Below, piece after piece: positions 13,071-26,100 of a DNA stretch of 64,000 nt (positions are counted from its first letter, which is position 1; each line of letters starts with the position of its first letter). Source of the stretch: Climacteris rufus (Eukaryota; Chordata; Aves; Passeriformes; Climacteridae). The DNA is taken from positions 836,182-900,181 of the forward strand of contig VZRZ01004141.1 in the NCBI GenBank assembly GCA_013398175.1, in the 5' to 3' direction. The translations under genes and the position numbers were made by a program. Under the pieces are notes generated by a model, which saw only the letters and a program-made list of their open reading frames with translations, was not told where the DNA came from and searched no databases.

Positions 13071-16000
13071 TACACATCTGTTATAAAAATCAAAATACCT
13101 GACAACTCTGCACAGCCAGTGGGAATTAACTGGAAGCGACAAATTAGCATGGAGAAATGTGACTCAGGACACGTATGGGCATGGTTAGCCTTAAACTTGG
13201 ACTACACTGCTTTAATTTCAGTTATACAGCTGGGGCTGTGCTCCCACAGCATGTGACTCTACCTGTGTTTCGTACACAGAGTGGAAGACACGCAACTGCA
13301 TAATGAAAAACAGAATTTGCAAAGTGCTAATGCTTACTAGATTTCTAACAGTTTAACAGGAAGAGCAAAATGGATGGGAAGTAAGTAGGAAGCAGCTGTA
13401 AATTGCAAGGGATGGTAGTGTTGCAGTGAAAAAGCTGCTTGATGTCACACACTTGAAGTTACTATAATCACAATTTACTATATCAAGAGACTGGGACAAA
13501 TAAGCAGGCCACTGGATTCTGCTCACAAAGTCTACTGCCAATCACATACAGCACACATTTCCAAGTATAAACTTCTACTCTGCAGTGATACACCATAGAT
13601 GAAAGTTGTGTTTGCAAATTGCACAGCATCTGCTATTTGCACTGGGTCATTCAACTATCAATTTCGTGCAAGCACAACAGCATAACTCATTAGTAACCCC
13701 TAGAAGGAATTTGTGCCTAGGATGGTATTCAACTCTTCTAATACTGTAATTAAAACATAAATACTTTCTTGCCCCATCAACAACACAAACATACTAAGTA
13801 ATGCTCGGCATGTGCACTGTCTTCACAAATTCCAGACAGTTTAGACTACGTTTTGCACAGCTGAAATTAGAAAACCTGATCTGACTCCCTAGACAGAACA
13901 TCTCTTCCTCAACTCCACACATGCCTCTTTTCCTGCCCCATTACATGTATGCACATACTGCTGTTTGATTTTATAACTGAATTTGTCCACCACACTCATC
14001 CTCCACTTTGCTGACAGTAGCAATCACTTACAGATGCGCATCCTGTTGCTAGCACAGGCACTATAATGCTGCACCTCTGGCCTTGCTGACATTCACTGTG
14101 TTTCACAAATACCACCCACCTCTTCCTTTCCGACTGACAGTTTTCAATTAAAACTGAGTGACTGTTCTCAATGTGTTCTTAGCTTGAAATGTGCTTTTTT
14201 CATTTTGCAAGTATAAAAGGCTTGCATTCCTGCTTTTAATTTCTTAGAATCGAAGATATTATAATTTCCTTTGCTACAGTGACAAGATTCACAAGCGATC
14301 TCCCTGGGTATACATGCATGTTGCTTGTTTGGTTATGAACATAATGGAGAAACAAAGGTGGTGTCTCATAGAGCACCTAGGAAGTCCCCTTGAAACAGCT
14401 CTGCTATATGATCCAGCTAAATATTTTATATTTTGAGTACTGTTTTGACTGACTTCAGGTTAATACCAAAGCATTTGCAAGTAATTCCTACAGACTAGCT
14501 CCAGGATCAAAGGAGCCCTAACACTGACTTTTGCTGAACTTAACCTTCTGCAAGGGGCAAAGAAACTATCAGTAAACTGGCATTAAAATTTCCATACCAT
14601 ATTGTATTGTAACAGACCGAGTTTCAGCCAGAAATTACACAGTTGTGGGGGAAGGGAAAGTCAAAAAATAACTAATCCCTCCTGGATTATTAATGTACAT
14701 AAGACTAGAAAACTGCCAATGATCTCTACTCTTATAGCTTTTCCACAGTCCTGACTCTATGACTATACTGAAATAGAATCACCTGCACAAGAAACTAAAG
14801 CAGCAGCATGTTTTTTTAGCAGCTGGTAAATGACAATTTAGAACTGAACCAGTAACATCAGTCTTGAAGACGTATAAGCAATTAAGTAAATAAGACGACC
14901 TCCTTTCAATTCACATCTAATAAAAACAGATGACATACATCAAAGTTTGCTGAACAGAATAGGATGAAGCTGATGAAAATATAACTTACCTGCTTCCATC
15001 AGGCTTTTTACAGATTAAAAACTAGAATATATAAACATTTATAACCCTCCAAATAGCTAAAAGTAAGTTTTTCCATTCCAAAACATTGAAGTGATTGCCT
15101 CTGTAAAACACATTCTTTTTCTGGACCCGTCATTTCTCAGAGGTTTCAAATATATGTTGTTTCAAACATAAGTTTTCACTTGCTTGAAGTCTTACCAATA
15201 TTGATACCAAACTGATATTCTTGTTTTCAGCTATGCAAAGTCTTAACACTACTGAGTAAATAAGTATTGTTGTAAGACAGCTACATACTTTCACTGTTGT
15301 ATTTTGTTCAAAACTCAGTTAGAGTACCAAACACTTCTGCCTGTTGTTCACAGCTTTTGTACTTTCTTCCAAATCTACTCAATTATACCATGTATGTGCA
15401 CACCGGAAAAACATACGTTCTCCAAAATTTTCTGCTACAAATGTTTCTGTATTAATTTTCAACTAGTAAGGGTATGATATTCAAAATGAGAAATCCGAGT
15501 ACTAAAATTCTGGCAGTAAAGAACATGCACTAAAAATAAACTCATGCTGTTCAAAATAGTGACTGTTCCATGCATCTCAAAAGAATTTGCACTCCAGGGT
15601 GTTTGCACTGTAAGACTAAAAATTTACTTTTACAGAACATGGAAGTTAGTAGCAGAAACTCTAACATCCTCAAGAACTAGTCTTCCAAGAAATTACCTAC
15701 TTAATGCACATGAGCAGTCTTTCACATTAACCCTACTCCCCCCAAATCAAACAAAACCAAAAAAAAGTGCAAGTTTTGCATTTTTTTAAAATGAGCTGAA
15801 ACTGCTACAGAACAAAAACGTCCAAGACCTCACAAACTGACCTTACAGAGAATTACAAATAATGGATACTGCAAAAAACCAAACCAAAACAACACAAAAA
15901 TAAACGAGAGGCATCTCTTCTCGTGGCCGAACGACCACAATGGCTAACAAACCATCTAACTGTTAATTCTGTTTTATAAAACTTTCTTCTTTCTGGAAGA

Positions 16001-16104
16001 CAAGGAGAAAATTTCGGTTTCAACAGAGTTTCCACTTCACTTTCTCAAACGATAACAAACCAGAGAAAGCAGAAGCTTATGAGCAGTTCCATCCATCAGG
16101 GAAA
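13071..16104 (-). other. Long-intron sequence between the two CpG-rich patches
   Basis: This is AT-rich intronic sequence with no recognisable exon, repeat family or RNA gene. The A-rich stretch near 15760-15900 is low complexity. Confidence 0.5.
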
Positions 16105-16281
16105 AGCGGCAGGCCCCAGGCGCCACCGGCAGCCACCGGGCTGTGCCCAGGCCCAGGACGCGGCGGTCCCGGCCCGCTCGGGCGGGAGGCTCCGCAGGCG
16201 CTGCGGCCGGGAGGGCACGGCCGCCATCTAGCGGGGATCCCCTCCTCCTCGGCTCTCCTCAGGCGCCAGCGGAGGTGAACG
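16105..16281. promoter_or_regulatory. Small intronic CpG island
   Basis: About 22 CpGs fall in this roughly 180-nt block, in a region that is otherwise CpG-poor. It contains a GC box (GGGCGGG, 16180-16186) and a CTCF-like site (16221-16234). On the plus strand GCGGAG followed by gtgaac at 16275 resembles a 5' splice donor. That would fit the first exon of an antisense transcript, but no transcript is proven. CpG retention usually means the DNA is unmethylated in the germ line. It may be an internal or antisense promoter, an insulator or an enhancer within PHF21A. Confidence 0.55.
16221..16234 (-). promoter_or_regulatory. Candidate CTCF binding site
   Basis: The minus-strand sequence CCGCTAGATGGCGG matches the vertebrate CTCF core CCASYAGRKGGCRS at 13 of 14 positions; the third base is G instead of A. 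It also contains the GATGGCGG core shared with YY1 sites. It lies inside the small CpG island, a typical setting for constitutive CTCF or YY1 binding. Binding itself is inferred. Confidence 0.5.
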
Positions 16282-16970
16282 TTTGCAGCAATATAAAAAC
16301 CACCCAGCCACTGTTGAACTTAAATTCCTATGAGGTCTTTCCGATCTCAAACCCCAGCTAAAGCTGTCTGCAGTGAAACTGAAGCACTACTGTTACGCTG
16401 GAAAGTTTTCATTCATACTCATCTCCTAACAAAGCTGTTCTAGATTTAACTCCACAGTCAGCACGAAACCTCTCTTGTGTGACGTTATTTACACCTAATG
16501 TACATTACGGCACTTGCATAGGCTCTAACAGAAGACCAAACAAGACTTTAGAGACTTCCATTGCCACTCCCACTCCAGCTGCTATGCACTGCTCCAGTGG
16601 CTCATGGCAGCTGGAAAAAGCCAGTGGGAAAAGCGGTCCAGGCACCCCACCAAAGCATGGGCCCCTACCTAGATGTGACACAGCTGGCGCATGAGCTTGG
16701 GCACTGCTCACTGCCAGGCACAACCAAACCTGGGCTTTACATCCACTCTCAGACTTATCTGTCCTCATGGCCAATGGTTCTACAGCCAAGCAGGCATTCA
16801 GCAAAAGGCTTTCAGGCTCATCCAGCTTAGAGCAAAGACTGGTTCAGTTTCATGGGTCCTCAAATAAAAAAACATAACCAAAATACACACACATATGTAA
16901 GAAATGTGAGTAAGTTAATATGACAAGAAATCTGGTTCTGTGTTTCTGTGAGTTATGGGGAAGTATGGTT
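16282..16970 (-). other. Flank of the CpG island, no gene seen
   Basis: This moderately GC-rich sequence (notably 16560-16830) lies between the CpG island and the second SINE. Overlapping open frames occur on both strands (71 to 99 codons) without any recognisable domain. I see no repeat family that I can name. Confidence 0.4.
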
Positions 16971-17102
16971 TACAGAATCACAGAATATTCTGAGCTGGAA
17001 GGGACCCACAAGGATAACTAAGCTCACCTTGGAAGTGAATGGCCCATATGGGGATCAACTTGCAACTCTGGCATTATTAGCACCATGCTCTAGCCTGCAT
17101 TA
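16971..17102 (-). mobile_element. TguSINE1-type SINE, reverse orientation
   Basis: Read on the plus strand, it starts with the reversed CR1 tail (ACAGAATCACAGAATATTCT, then GAGCTGGAAGGGACCCACAA). It ends with the reversed tRNA-Ile(AAT)-like head (GGCCCATATGGGGATCAA, then GGCATTATTAGCACCATG). This is the same tRNA-Ile/CR1 chimera as the copy at 9.3 kb, inserted in the opposite orientation, which is the sense orientation of PHF21A. Substitutions in the B box (GTTGCAAGTTGATCC for GGTTCGATCC) show it is old. Confidence 0.88.
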
Positions 17103-20100
17103 GGTATGAAGATGGATGTCCGATGCATGCTGAGAGGCCTGAAAACAAACACTGATTTCCACATGCCCTGAACAGCAATCTGCCCAGCCACATCCATGCA
17201 CACAAAAGGTTTCACACTCAAGAGCAGCAGACACCTCTCCTGCTGGTCTGACAGCCAGGGCTCTAACAAGCACCACTCTGAGATGTGTGCCAGTACCAGC
17301 TGTCCAACAGGTACTCCAGACCTCCCCAGCATGGCACATTTTAATGTTTCAGATCCTGAGTCAGCGAGTCCCCTCGGCATGTATCTCCACTAAGCAGGAG
17401 TTGATGACAAAAGTGTTCTATAAAATACATGGCCTCAAGGAAGGTGCAGTGAACACTAAGGCAAGGAACACTCATTCACCGCTACTCATGATTTTGTTCA
17501 GTTCTAACATTTTATTATTGATCCTGGACACAAACCATTCAATCTGTAAAGGTGACAAATTATTTCTTTTGCCTTATAAATTAATTAACATAGATTGCAC
17601 AAGGGTATTTCTGCAGTATCAGACATGAAACACAGTCCCAATACAAAACAAAAAAGACTCACCCAGTCAGCATTTAAGTTGACAGGTCAAATCCATATAT
17701 TTGACTGTCCTGCATAAAACCACAGCTCTAATCTGGTGCTTCTACTTAAAATAGGAGGAGGTTCTAGGAAATCCAATGCACATTAAAACACTGAAAATAG
17801 CTGTGCTTTTGGCAAACACACCAACAAATTGCTTTTGTTACTTCTCCCACTGTTCCATTAACTCAGTCAAGACAGAGTCATGTTAAGAGCTAACCAAAGG
17901 CCCTTGTTTCAAACCATCCTGTAATCCACTTGCATGAGGACAGAAAATACCATATTTATTATGTTAGCCAGTAGCAAAATCTGTTGTTGGCTGGTTGTTG
18001 GGGTTTTTTTTTTTCTTAGTTTTCTTTCATCAATAACTCAGATTTAATCCACATGAATATTTTCTAAAAAAACCCCCATCATTGACAAAAATACCATAAC
18101 TGAAATTACACGGACATACAACAGAAGACAGGTGTTGGAAATTTCATTCGCGTCTCATGTATTTTGATGATGTCCCACACACCGTATGTCGCTGTGTGTG
18201 GAGGCTGAGACACGCCACCCTCCACTATCCCAGCAGCTCTGTGGGAGCAGGAGCCATGGGGCTGATAGGTCAGCAGAAACTCCAGTGTTGCAAAGAACAA
18301 GAATTGATTTTTCTTAACTTCGTCGTTCTGAGATTAACCTGATGCTCCCAAACTTTATAAATAAAACCATTAAATATATCCGGGCACTTAGAAAAAAACT
18401 CCTCCTTTCCTCTCTCCTGACATTTTTGCACTGTTTCCAGGGGGAAAAAACCCAACTGTCAGTTCAATTGTTTCATATACCAGAGACTTTAATCCTAACT
18501 AGGTCTTTTGGCTGTTTACATTATAAAGCAAAAATAAGCCTTTAATAGTTGGGAGAGCAGAGCTACACTGATACTGGTGAATGCAAAAAAGATTGAAAAC
18601 ATTAAACTTTTTACCCTTCAGTTTGGGTTTGAACACATTAAGGAGGAACAGGCTACAAAAAATTCTAGATAAAATTAGAATCACGTGAAAAGGAAGTTTA
18701 AATAAGGAAAGTGCAAGGATGAACTTGGCTAAAAATAACAATGTAGTAATTAAAAAACCTATCAGAACACATGGAATAAAACAGAAATGTAACAATTTTT
18801 CTGTTTCATCTTAACAAAAACATCTCTCTGCTTAAAACAGAAGTATCTTTTTAAGAAAGCATAGAAGCAGAAAGAACAGAGGTATTAAAAATGAGAAAGC
18901 CAGATGTTGAACAGCGCACTCTGCTAAATTGTTTTCCGGGATACTGCTGGAAATCACTGATTGAAGAGCCTTACTCCAACAATCTTGTTTCAGGAAGCTA
19001 CCATTTTTGTTCCAGTACATTACTGACTTTCTGAGGTGTTATTAATAATTTAACTTTTATTTTAAAATTACTCATTAATATTAACTTTGTCTAAAACCTT
19101 CCTGGAACCTAATACTTTTAAAGAAAATAAAACAGTAAAAATACACTAAACACAAGAGTTAAATAAAAGAACATGTTTAATTTGAGAAAGAATCTACTTC
19201 TTGTAAATTCACTTTCCACAATTCATACTTGGCTATACAGTAATAAAATTGTACAAAAGATGTTTTTAGCCTTCACTTTCTACACCTATGAGAAATGGAA
19301 AAGCAATGGCAATTTACCAGCCCAATCTCCTTCTTTGGTCCTGCTTCCTCTAGATTAATAGAGAGATTAAGAAAGCAAAAGTGCAGGTGAAACCACTGTA
19401 TATAAGCCTCAACCCCAAAAGGCTAGCAAAGTCATTTGTCACCACCTGCACCTGAAGTGTGAGGAATGACCATTACTGAACTGGATCCAAATGAGTTGTC
19501 GTACAAGAAAAGCCACTCTAGCTCCTGGAGCTACTGAGTTCCAAGTTACTTCATTCTTACTTTTCTAACCTGTTTTCCTACTGCCTAGTGCAGCACAGCT
19601 CCACATAGAGGAGCCAAACGCCTCATCCTGGCTACATAACGCACATAATGACCATGTTGGGGCAACCTCCGTACACTACACTTCGGGAGAATTAACACAA
19701 AGCAAGTGTTTACAACACCTGGAGTCCCATTAGTCCAAATTTACCTGAAGAAAACCCTAAAAAGAAAGAATGCCTGAAATCACATCTTTGCTGCACACTT
19801 AGGCATCTACCCATATTACTCCAGCAGTGCTTGGCTGCACGTGTCCTTGTGGTTGGAGAACTTGCCCAAAAAGTGTCAGATGACATTCATTTCCCCTTTC
19901 ATCTTGAGATAATACAAAAGTACATCTCTTTTCCCCAAGAGCTTTCTAAGTGACTGGTATTACATGAAGTTGGGCCAAGGACACTTCTTATCTCTCCTTC
20001 TCTGCCTCAATGTAGAAAAGAATCCAAGATTTACGGGGATAGCATGGGAAGGGAAGAGCAAGTATAAAGAGGGATTTCTCTTGGGAGAGAATGCTGGTCC

Positions 20101-23100
20101 CAGCACCAGCATCTGTTTATTTTAATTTTGTGTTTGAAATCAGGAGATGCCATACATGTGAAGTATTCCCATATAGTCTGGCTTATCGGGACTCCCCCCC
20201 TTCCACTCCACTGCACATGAACTATAAAATTCCATTTTCCACATTCAGTCACTGCCACGTCTCCTCCCTTGGAACAAAGCTCTGCAAGACATCCCGGAGG
20301 CATATTGCTACCCACATTCTACTCACAATCACACACAAGGGCTTCTGCCAGGCTTCCATTAGTGGGAGGACTGTGTCTTCAACCTCTACCTGAAAAGCTA
20401 CATGTTACCTACAGGTTCCATCAGCTTCACTGGAGAATCAATTAAGTCAATGTTATTCCTCAGTCTTGTTTGGATTCCTTTATTAGCTTTTCTATCAAAT
20501 ATTCCTGGAGTTTCTATTTTACTTTCTTCTCAAAACACTGTATACGAAGTAATGAAAATATTTCATACAAAATGAACTGAAGAGAACTCTTAAAAATTTT
20601 CTAACATCACAACTCAGAAATTCTGGTCTGCAAAACTCTACCAACTCTAAGTGCAAAACAACTCTGTTGCAACATGCAAAGTTTTAAATTGTTTAAAGCT
20701 TTTCAAATAAGTTTTAGAGCCTTTTTCCTTGAAAACATTTTCTATCCTCAGTTGTCTCAGAAAAAAATTAAAATGAGGTTGTTATTTGTGGGTAACTATA
20801 TCTTAAGACTACAAGTATTTTTCCCTGTTTCTTATGGAGAGGAAAAAATGGTACAAAAGATGACAACTTCCAACAAATAAGCACTGTCAGATGAGTTCAA
20901 TGAGCTTTCTCATTTGCATTTTGCCTGTAACAGTCACTGAGCACTGTCATGTAACACACGCCACTAACTTTTGTTTCCCTCCTCCAAAAACCTTCTTTCC
21001 AAATGCAGAAAGCCAAAGTATAAGCAGTAGCTTTAAAGAGAAGTTACTGATAAAATTATGAGGCCTGTCTGTACAGGGTGGCTGACCAGGAGGCCATGAC
21101 AATTCCCTCTGCCATTCAAGCTGAGGAGCAGCAGCTGCTGTCCCTTCTCAATCTGTACAAAACCTCTTCTGAAATGTCTGCCATATCCATTAATATTTTT
21201 TTAAATCTCTTCTAAAAGTACCTTGTCAAGTTCATTTTCACACTGAAGTGAACTTCAGTATCAAGTCCATACAGCGCATCCAGAATCCACTTAAATCAGC
21301 TATAAAACTGCCAAACATGTATGTGGACTAGGAAAAATCCAAATGTTGCCCTTTGATAAATTATAATACATTTATGGCACGTTATGGATTCTGAAACACA
21401 CTGCACTAACACACAGTTGCAGCAGAAATGACTGCAGTTCCCCAAACAATGATAATGAATGTTGCGTGTACTTAGGCAGATGCTCTGTGTAACTCCAGGT
21501 AGACAATGTGAAGGCAGCAAGAACAGTAACAATGTGTGAGGGCAGGATAACTTAACACCTTCCTTTTCTTCATCTCTAATAACCTGCAGGCGTCCAAACC
21601 TGCTTCTCACAGAGCTGACGAATTACAGTAACACAGCTCAGTGCAGGGCACTGGCAAAAGTTACAAGACTTGTCAGGACAACTGCAAAACTAACACGTAT
21701 CACACATATCTGTAGGAAAAGCACATCTTCACTGTGACAGGATACCAGCTAAAGCTACAAAAGAACAGGGAGACTAAGCAAACATTCAAAACTAGACTTC
21801 CAGAAATATACAGAGGCCAGTATTACCTATTTGAAAGTCAGTTCCTAGAGGGAAATAATGATGTTTTGAAAGTCTAGGCCTATCAATGAGTATCAAGACA
21901 TTTTCTGAAGTTTGAAGTATTGTTGCTCATACATCAACACAATATCTTTTTAAACACCTGGTTTTGAAGTTCTCCACATAGTATCAACTATGTCTTTGAC
22001 GATTAAAAATTAATCTAGTTCCTTTGTGTGCACATAATGACACACACATTATATTGTTTGAGGGACAGCAATTTTTCATTTTAAATAGTTGGCTTTTCCT
22101 TTAACTTCTTGAATATACAGAGGAAAGCTACTTCACATGTTTTTTAAAGCCTTCTAAAGCATTTCTGGAGCGTCAGCATTCTCATTTGTCACTAGAAGCT
22201 CTTTCTGATGAGCTCAGGACTTCGGCTTCAAATCAAGTTACATCAGAATGACATCAGCTGAATATTAATCAGGGTAGATACATAAACAGGTATGACAAAC
22301 CCATGCTGCGACTAAAACATGAAATTCTAATTGATATCAACCCCCTCAAAGACTATTAAAATCCATCCAATAAAAAAGACAGAAGAACCTATGGAACATA
22401 TTGAAATGACATAATTTTTCACTAAAAGCCATGCACTGTAGAATCATCTTCTTGAAAATCAAACAGCAAAATATAAGCTATGAGGTTAGCATCATTCCAG
22501 TATGGAGAGTTACACATTCACCTCCGGGTGCTGATGGCAAGGCGTGATTACATGCTACTATACAACACTGCTACATTACTGAAAAGTTCAGCCTGGTTGC
22601 TATTCATTTCTTCAGCTCTCCTGTTGCAATTGTGGCTGGAGTAACACACACGTGACACAGGGAAGGCAAGAAGGCACTCTACCAACCAAAAGAGTAGTAA
22701 CAAGGTATTGCTACCTACAACGTTGCAGCAAAAGCACAATACTTGACCTTTGCTGCTAAGGTACCTCTCTCTGCAGGTATGCAGATAAAGAAGTGAACAT
22801 CCAACACCGACATTATAAACAAAACAGATCATGTGTACACACAGAGAGACTTGGGCAATGCTGTTGTCCTCTGTGACTCCTAGACTATTTGTATTTAACT
22901 TTATAGGAAAAAAAACTGATTCTCACTGGCAGTGAATCTATAAAACAATGTCACAAACAGTACCTAAAATGGTTGCCTACTTTTTTTCTCAGATCAATAT
23001 AGTTTTAAAGTAAAAATAAAGCTAAGAATGCATTTATTCAAATCATGCATATATCGATTACTATGTTCAAAAATTATTATTTCATGTTATTAGACCTTAT

Positions 23101-26100
23101 TGTTTTAATCTCTGACCATAATTTGTGGCAAGAATATTAATATTATATGTAAACACTATACATTTTAAAGAAGAACAGTACAAATATATTGAATGTGTTG
23201 TGTATTGGAGGGGAAGTTTATCAAGGCCTAATTTGCATTTAAAACAGATGTATTAAACAGAGATGGGCCATCTGATAAGACAAAATTGAACTGTTTTTAG
23301 TAAACATGTCCTTCAAGATTTTCTTCAACTGCTTTTTACTTATAGATTAAGATAGAAAACAGTTTCTTCATCATTGTTTTTCAGCTCTTTATGAAGCAAT
23401 TATATACTAAAATTAACTGAATACACATAAATGAGGAAATATGCTCTTTACCTGCAGATGGGACTACTACTGTCATAATTCAATTTAACACATACACACA
23501 ATTCCAACAGTGTACCAAGTGATTTCCATGAAGCGGTTCATTTGAGTTCTTTAGGATGTTAGAAACAACCTTGTATTGTTTAATATTATCTTTATTAAAA
23601 TTAGATTTATTCAAATTGAAACAGGGCATGACATTGACTTGCAATAATTTTAAGTAGGTGCATTTTAAAGTAAAAGGAGAGATTTAAATGAACACTTTTT
23701 TCTTGTTTTTTTTATAAATTATCAACTGCTAACTACTCATCATTGAACACTACACATTTATTTATTGGATGAACCAGGCAAATACCTAATAAAGCACAGT
23801 AATACTGCTGGTAATATGCAGGCCTTTATATAATGTTTACAAGCATAGTTAATCTTCACAATAACCTTGTAATGTTGGTAGGGAGTAAAGTATTCATTAT
23901 TCTTTAACTTCACATATGGGAAAACTGAAACAGAGAGATTAATTTAGAAACAAAAATGCAAGTATAGGTTCCCCAAATGCAAAGTCAAGGCCTAAGCAAA
24001 AAAAGACTAATTTTAAAGGCACTAAAATCAATAAAAGCAGATGGGGCTCTGAGCCTGTGAAAACAAGTTTACTCCAGGAGTATGACTTTAGACATTTGGC
24101 AATGCGGGCTAACATTTTTAATACATTATAATATTGTATTATTATTACTGTTCTATTTTTAAATTTTGTTACATTGTTCTCCATAATTAATGAAATGGGT
24201 GTACAGCTCTGTAGCATGGTTGGCCAGGTCCTGTTGCAGCCTCTGGCCTGTTATCTTACCTACATTTTTACAATAATTAATTACAACTAGGAATGCATGT
24301 TATTTCCGCAGATATCCAAACACACAGAGGCCTTTATTTAACAGTATGAAGAATAAAGAGTTGTACAGTGTGTCAATGCCACCTTTGTCAGAATTAGGGC
24401 AACCATAGCACCAGCCTGGGACCAGTTTTGCTTTGGTTTTAACATGAAGCAGGACAAAGGTGGCTCCAGACTTACACAGGGAGGACACCCTCCTGCACGG
24501 ATTTCTATGGTACAGAAGTAGAAAGACTACCATTGCCTCCTCTGGCTATTCTGATTATTCACCACAGGAAAATGGTATATGCTATGCCATATCTGCTCAA
24601 GGTAAATAACTTCCTAGCAGGACATTGCTGCTCTTAATTTGTCTTCACTTCCCTTGAGGGCACAACATTTTTTCTAATAACCCGTGAACAAACTTTCTCT
24701 CAGCTGCCATCTTACAACAGGAACAAAACCTGATCTTTGGGTCAGCACTTGCACTGTGACTTTGGTTTATTCCATCCCCCACAAACAAAAAGTTTGTTAA
24801 AATAATTACAGAAGAATCAGTTCTTTGCAGGTGCTGAGCGAGGAGTGGTGAAAGGCAATATATTCCAACACGCAGCTGACATATGTGAGCACACGGAAAT
24901 GAAAAATACACGTACTCGCCCAGAGCTCGTCTGGTCTTTGTTTCTGGGCTGGAACAGATTCCTGCCAGGGACAGGAAATCCAACGAGGAAAGACGGTGTA
25001 GTAGCAGAAAGACGACACAAGGTGGTGGTCACTGAAGCACGGAGAGGAGAGGAAAGGGAGCAGAGAGCCTGACTGGGGAACGCCATGAAATGGGGATGTT
25101 GGCTCCAACCGTGCTCTCTGTCTATCGGGCAGGGGATGCTCTAATGGAAAGCACTTCCTTTGAATCTAAGCCAAAAACTTAAAAGCATCGGCACAGCTGC
25201 CTGCATTGTGTTACTTTAGGTTTCAAAAGGGGAAAGAAATCCAGAGCTACCCCCTGGCTCAGTTCACAAGCTCCACCAGTTTCTCTGGTTGTGCCTGGAA
25301 ACTCCTACAAACACGCAAGCTAGCTAAGCACACACACACACCCAAACGTGTGTGAATACTGTCCAGAGAGGATCCCTTTGGGAAAGGGCACCTGGAATTC
25401 AAAACACTAACTGCCAGCTTAAAACTTCAGTAAATTTATGTGGGTCAAAATCCTTTCAAATTAGAGCAGGGCAACTAAAACACGAGGATTTACCAGAAAG
25501 CCTTTTACCAAGCAAAAGAGGCTCACAAAAACCAGAAAGTAAGCAAAGAACCCATATGGAATAGGAAGCAAAAATGTAAAAAATAACCAATTTGGTTGCT
25601 GGTTTGATTGAAAAGGTTATTAGAGGCAAACACACAACTTTCAAAAGGGGAAACTCACCCCTCACAAACTGTAGGAGGAAGTATCAATTATGACAGGTGA
25701 AATGAAAGATGGAAATAGGGAGACACGAGAGGAAATGTGAACAGCAAACAGCAGAGCTACACCACCAATAGCAAGGCATTCCTGAAACACATCAAAGCGG
25801 GAAGCCACCAGTCTGAGGGCTGCTGAGGAATCAATGGACAGCTAAGGTCAAAAATTTGCAGAGAAAACAAAATTATGTCTTTATAACAGGTCTTCACAGA
25901 ACATGAATATATGCCTATAACTTTACTTTTCATATCCCTTGATATGATAAGGGAGATGCCAAAGAGATGTTGGAATCACGGTGATAAAATTACAGGAGAA
26001 ACAGACACTATATTTATATAAAAAAATATATATAAACTACCATGAAACTATGAAGGAATTCAATATGAAGGACTTGAGAAAGTGACAGAAACACGCATTT

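Noticed and set aside
12721..13086. Open frames of 121 codons (plus) and 144 codons (minus) as a candidate gene.
   Set aside because: Both strands are open because the patch is GC-rich. Neither has known motifs, so I list the patch only as a possible regulatory element.
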